Positions 31,212-34,896 of a stretch of 34,896 bases of DNA are shown one piece after another. Positions within the stretch are counted from its first letter, which is position 1, and each line of letters opens with the position of its first letter. A program made the translations under genes and the position numbers. Under the pieces are notes generated by a model, which had not been told where the DNA came from, did not search any database, and saw nothing but the letters and a program-made list of their open reading frames with translations. The DNA lies in NCBI GenBank assembly GCA_964553125.1, contig CAZKJW010000014.1, positions 1-34,896 of the forward strand. The letters run 5' to 3'. Source of the stretch: Aphodomonas sp964553125. GTDB taxonomy: Bacteria; Bacillota; Clostridia; Christensenellales; Aristaeellaceae.

Positions 31212-34200
31212 ATGCTTACCATGCTTTGCGGACGCAGCCGCGCGCTCTGGCCGCGCGTTGCGCGGGAAATCGACGAGGCCATCCGGTCGGGAGAGAAGAA
31301 CCTGCTGCTCGTTACGCCTGCACAGTACACCCTGCAGGCAGAGCTGGATCTGGTAGACGGGCTTCATCTGCCGGGCCTTTTCAGCGTGCAGGTGCTTTCG
31401 CCCGAAAGCCTGGCACGGCATGTTTTTGCGCGCGCAGGCGCGCCTTCCAAGGCGGAGACCGTGCGTGAAAACGCTGCGTCCGCTGGCGCCCCGGCAGGTG
31501 CGGACACGGCTTTGCCGTCCGCAGCGAACGCACCCGCGACGCCGCTTCATGCGGCGGGGCGGGCGATNNNNNNNNNNNNNNNNNNNNNNNNNNNNNNNNN
31601 NNNNNNNNNNNNNNNNNNNNNNNNNNNNNNNNNNNNNNNNNNNNNNNNNNNNNNNNNNNNNNNNNNNTGCCGTCCGCAGCGAACGCACCCGCGACGCCGC
31701 TTCATGCGGCGGGGCGGGCGATGTCCATGGAGAGAGCCCTTCGCCGCGCGAAAGCCTCCTTCCGGTATTACCGTTCGGCGGCCGAGCGCAGCGGCTTCCG
31801 CGATCACGCGGCGACGGCCATTGCTTCGCTCAAGCAGGCGCGCCTCACGCCCGAAGCCGTTCTGGCTGCGGCCGACGGCGTGGCCGTCGACGATCCGTCG
31901 CTCGCGCTCAAGCTGAGCGACCTTTCGGCGCTGTTCGCCGCCTATGAGGCGCAGCTTTCCGAAAACTTCCTCGACGCCGAAGATTTGCGCGAGGCGCTGT
32001 GCGCACGCATTGTGGAGAGCGGCTTCGTGCGCGGCGCGCGCGTCTGGTTCTATGGCTTTGATCTGGTGACGCCGCAGCTGATGCGGCTGACGGCGCTCAT
32101 GGCGCAGGAAGCGCAGAGCGTGCGCTTTGCGCTGGCATGGGCGGATTCGTCCGCGCCGGACGGTGCTGTGTTCCAGCCCGCGCGCGACACGCTCGCCCGC
32201 TTTGCGCGCCATCTTGACCGCATCGGGATGCAGTGGCAGCGCGAAATTATCGCCGAGCCTTCCGCGGCAAAGGCGCCGCTTGTACATCTGGAGCGCTTCC
32301 TCTTTGCGACGGAGTCGCAGCCCTTTTCCGGCGACGTCGACGGCGCACTGACGCTGACCGCCGCCTCCGACCCGAGCGACGAAGCCGCGCGCATTGCCGC
32401 CGCCCTGCGCCGCCTTGCGTTTTCCGGCGTTCCGCTCGATACGGTCGCCGTCGTGTTTGCCAGCGAGGACGGATGCGCCGGGCCGCTCGTCCGCGCGCTT
32501 GAGCGCGCCGAAATCCCCTATCATATCGACAGGAAGCGCCCTGCGCTGGCGCATCCGCTGCCGCGCACGCTGCTTGCCGCCGTGACCTGCGCGTGCGAGG
32601 GCTATCGCGCCGACGATATGTTTGACCTGATCAAGCTCGGCCTGATCGGCGTGACGCGCGACGAATCCGACGCACTGGAAAACTACGCGCGTGCGCGCGG
32701 ACTGCGCGGCGCAGCGTGGGAGCGTCCGGCTGACGACGAGGCGGTGGAAGCCGTGCGGCAGAAGGTGGTTGGCCCGCTCTCGACGCTCCGCAGCGGACTG
32801 CGGCAGGCGCAGAGCGCCACTGATTCCGTCGCCGCGCTGTATCGTTGGCTGGAAGATGCGCGCGTCTACGAGACGCTTGAAGCGTGGGAAACGTCGTTTG
32901 GCGGGCGCGCGCTGCACGAGCAGGCGGCGGATTGCGCGCTGAGCTGGCGGCTCCTGATGGAAACGCTCGACCAGCTGCACACGCTGCTCGGCGGCGAGCG
33001 GCTTTCCATGAAGGACGCGCCGCACGTGCTGGAAGCGGGGCTTTCCGCCTCGGAGCTGGGCACGCTGCCCGCGCAGCCCGGCGCGGTACACTGCGGCGCA
33101 TTGGGCCACGTCAAGCTCGGCGCGAATGTGCGCGCGCTGTTTCTCATGGGGATGCAGGACGGCGTTCTGCGCCCCGCGGACGGCGGGCTTTTCTCCGACG
33201 ACGAAGCTGAACGCGCCGCAAAGGCGGCAGGTGCCGATGCATTCGGTCTGCGCGGCGACGCGCTGGCCTGCCTGAAGCAGATGAACCTGCTGGACATGCT
33301 GGCCGCGCCCACTGAAAAGCTGGCGATCAGCTACTCCCTCTCCGGCTCGGACGGCGCGCCGCAGCGCCCCGCGGCATGTCTGCGGCTGTTCAAGCGGCTT
33401 TTCCCCGGCGTGTCGGAGGGCGACGGGCGGCGCAGTGCCGACGCATGGTACGCCCCCGGCCCCGCGCTGGATGCTCTGGGCGCGGCGATTTCCTCAGCGC
33501 TTGCCGCCGGCGAAATGCCGGAGGATATAAAAAACGCGGCGCTCTGCCTGCTGGACGATCCGCGCACGGCATTGGAGTCTCGACGGCTTCTTGACGCGCT
33601 TGGCGCGCCCGCTGAAACCGCGCCCCTCTCGCAGGAGACGGTGCGCTCGCTGTATCGCTTCACGCGGCTGAGCGCAACACGGCTGGAGTCGTTCGCGCGC
33701 TGCCCGTTCCGGCACTTTGTGCAGTACGGCCTCGCGCCGAAGGAGCGCGAAGAATTCGCCGTGGACCGGCGCGACGTGGGCACGTTCTGCCATGCGGCGA
33801 TGGAGCGTTATGCGCGGCTCGCGCTCAGCACGGCCAACTGGCCGAACGTCACGCGCGAGGAGAGCGACGCGATCATGGACGAAGCGCTTGCGCCGATCCG
33901 CGAGGAATGGGCGGAAGGCCCGCTCGGCGCGACGGCTGCTTCCCGCGCAGAGGGCGACGCGCTCTGCCGCGCCGCGAAGCGCACGGCGTGGACGTATTCC
34001 GCGCAGATGGCGCAGAGCAATTACCGCACCGTCGCGGTGGAAGCGAACTTCGGGCGCGGCGAAAACCTGCCGGCGCTGCCTCTGCCGCGCGCGGACGGGA
34101 GCTTCTCGCCGCTCAGCGGCAAAATCGACCGGCTGGATGTCTTCACCGCTGAGAACGGCACGAAATACGTGCGCGTGGTAGACTACAAAACTGGCGGAAC

Positions 34201-34744
34201 GACCTTTGATTTTTCGCAGGCGGCAGGCGGTCTCCAGCTTCAGCTGCCGCTCTATCTTGCCGCGGCAACCGCCGCCGAAAAGGACGCAAAGCCCGCCGCC
34301 GCGTGCTACGAGCGCTTCATAGATCCGCTCATCGAGACGGAAAGCCGCGACGGCGAAACCGTCGAAAGAAAGATCAGCGCGGAGATGCGGCTCAAGGGCT
34401 TCCTGCTTGACGACCCGCAGGCCGTGCAGGCTTCCGAGGATCGCGCCTCCCTGCTGAACAAGGACGGCTCCATGCGCAAGGACGCCGGGCTTTCCGCCAA
34501 GGCCATCGACGGCCTGCTGCATCAGGCAAAGGCGCTTGCCGGCGCGATCGCAGACGCGATTGATTCCGGCGAGGCCGCGCCCCGCCCCGCGCGCCTGAAC
34601 GGAAAGCTCGCCTGCGCGCAATGCGATTTCGCCGCAGTGTGCGGCTACGACGCGCGCAAGCGCGGCGCACGCGTGCGGGACGTTGAAAAGCTGTCGAAGA
34701 AGGAAGCCATCCAGCGGCTCGAAACGCAGAGTGCAGGAGAATGA
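31212..34744 (+). CDS. addB: AddB-type subunit of the helicase-nuclease AddAB, interrupted by an assembly gap
   Basis: Merged length is 1125 residues; removing 155 nt gives exactly 1126 codons. AddAB processes double-strand DNA breaks for recombination. The N-terminus (MLTMLCGRSRALWPRVAREI ... LLVTPAQYTLQAELDL) aligns with AddB, but the Walker A motif GRSGSGKT is replaced by GRSRALWP. The C-terminal nuclease and iron-sulfur domain is intact. Cys779 in FARCPFRHF plus C1083, C1086 and C1092 (C-x2-C-x5-C) form the 4Fe-4S set. D939 and K941 in VVDYKTGG, with GKIDRLDVF before it, are the PD-(D/E)XK nuclease motif. An Ala/Pro-rich stretch of about 35 residues lies around the scaffold join. The ATG at 31212 follows GGAGGGG. 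addA is expected next but is not seen in the remaining 150 bp. Confidence 0.88.
31513..31722. other. assembly gap (100 N) with 55-bp flanking duplication
   Basis: The N run is 31568-31667. The 55 bases at 31513-31567 recur exactly at 31668-31722. Collapsing it joins LHAAGRA to MSMERALRRAK in one addB frame. Confidence 0.92.
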
Positions 34745-34778
34745 AGGGATCTTAAGAATAACGATTTTGGGTGACGCT

Positions 34779-34822
34779 TCAGGGGGAACCCTTCCTTTAG
34801 AAACAGGAAGGGTTCCCCCTGA
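34779..34822. repeat. 18-bp-stem intergenic palindrome
   Basis: Perfect 18-bp arms (34779-34796 and 34805-34822) flank an 8-nt loop, with core AGGGGGAACCCTTCCT. No T-run follows, so it is not a standard intrinsic terminator. Purine/pyrimidine strand bias and position 34 bp after addB suggest a REP-like or miniature repeat. Confidence 0.7.
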
Positions 34823-34858
34823 CCCCCTCCGAAGGAAACCCTTTGGGGCGTATGTGTT

Positions 34859-34890
34859 GGGTTCGGGATGGGCGGGGGATGGGCATGGGG
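34859..34890 (+). other. G-quadruplex motif
   Basis: The plus strand has six G-runs of at least three with loops of 1-3 nt: GGG-TTC-GGG-AT-GGG-C-GGGGG-AT-GGG-CAT-GGGG. This satisfies the G3-N(1-7) rule with two spare runs. It lies at the window edge, in non-coding DNA as far as can be seen. Confidence 0.65.
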
Positions 34891-34896
34891 TTTGAG

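Noticed and set aside
31547..33109. 520-residue minus-strand frame inside addB
   Set aside because: Spans an N gap, has no domain and lies opposite well-conserved addB sequence.
31212..34744. addB as a frameshifted pseudogene split at 31568-31667
   Set aside because: The frame change is produced by the 100 N plus 55-bp duplicate. Collapsing them gives one complete frame of 1125 residues. The same applies to the CHAP, TetR and heptad genes.

Overview
The window is about 35 kb of GC-rich bacterial DNA that looks like a scaffold from a short-read metagenome assembly. It contains five runs of exactly 100 N. The host is probably a Gram-positive anaerobe of the class Clostridia. This is inferred from a SpoIID/LytB-type protein, an AddB-type (not RecB) repair nuclease, many bacterial-SH3 cell-wall proteins, strong AAGGAGG ribosome binding sites, TTGACA/TATAAT promoters and a YunG-like protein. 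No species can be named from sequence alone. No tRNA, rRNA, CRISPR array, transposase or phage gene was found.

Layout. (1) 1-3650: the tail of an unknown gene, an MFS transporter, and a cytosolic protein of the glutaminase-A/DUF4965 family, closed by a strong hairpin terminator. (2) 3678-7735, minus strand: a three-gene unit transcribed as SpoIID/LytB protein with six SH3 domains, then TrmN6-type tRNA methyltransferase, then YunG-like protein. (3) 7786-11108: a DUF2804 protein (minus) diverging from a Na/Pi cotransporter-PhoU fusion (plus). (4) 11118-11364, minus: a stand-alone small RNA gene with a near-perfect sigma-A promoter and its own intrinsic terminator, followed by a 90-bp palindromic element. 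(5) 11523-23353: two divergent envelope genes. One is a giant 2637-residue secreted protein (SH3-like repeats, PG_binding_1 and a Cys/His C-terminal domain). The other is a 1056-residue secreted CHAP-domain protein. They share a roughly 100-residue module that I do not recognise. (6) 23354-24263: about 900 bp with no convincing gene. (7) 24264-28921, minus: DUF308 membrane protein, MMPL/RND exporter and secreted LxxG-heptad protein, probably one operon. (8) 29136-31105, minus: secreted protein of unknown function, corrinoid adenosyltransferase and TetR regulator. (9) 31130-34744: addB, divergent from unit 8. The two promoters share one palindromic -35 hexamer. (10) 34779-34890: an 18-bp-stem palindrome and a G-quadruplex motif.

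How it fits together. The dominant theme is the cell envelope: a predicted glycan-strand-cutting SpoIID/LytB enzyme, a CHAP peptidase/amidase and a giant wall-binding protein, each with its own promoter. An MMPL exporter with a separate heptad-repeat partner is probably controlled by the TetR protein encoded just upstream. All five N runs are flanked by an exact short direct duplication: 55 bp at three gaps, 19 and 10 bp at the others. Removing the N run plus one copy restores an open frame at every one of the four gaps that interrupt a gene. I therefore treat them as scaffolding joins of overlapping contigs and not as frameshifts or missing sequence. Lengths quoted for those genes are the merged lengths.
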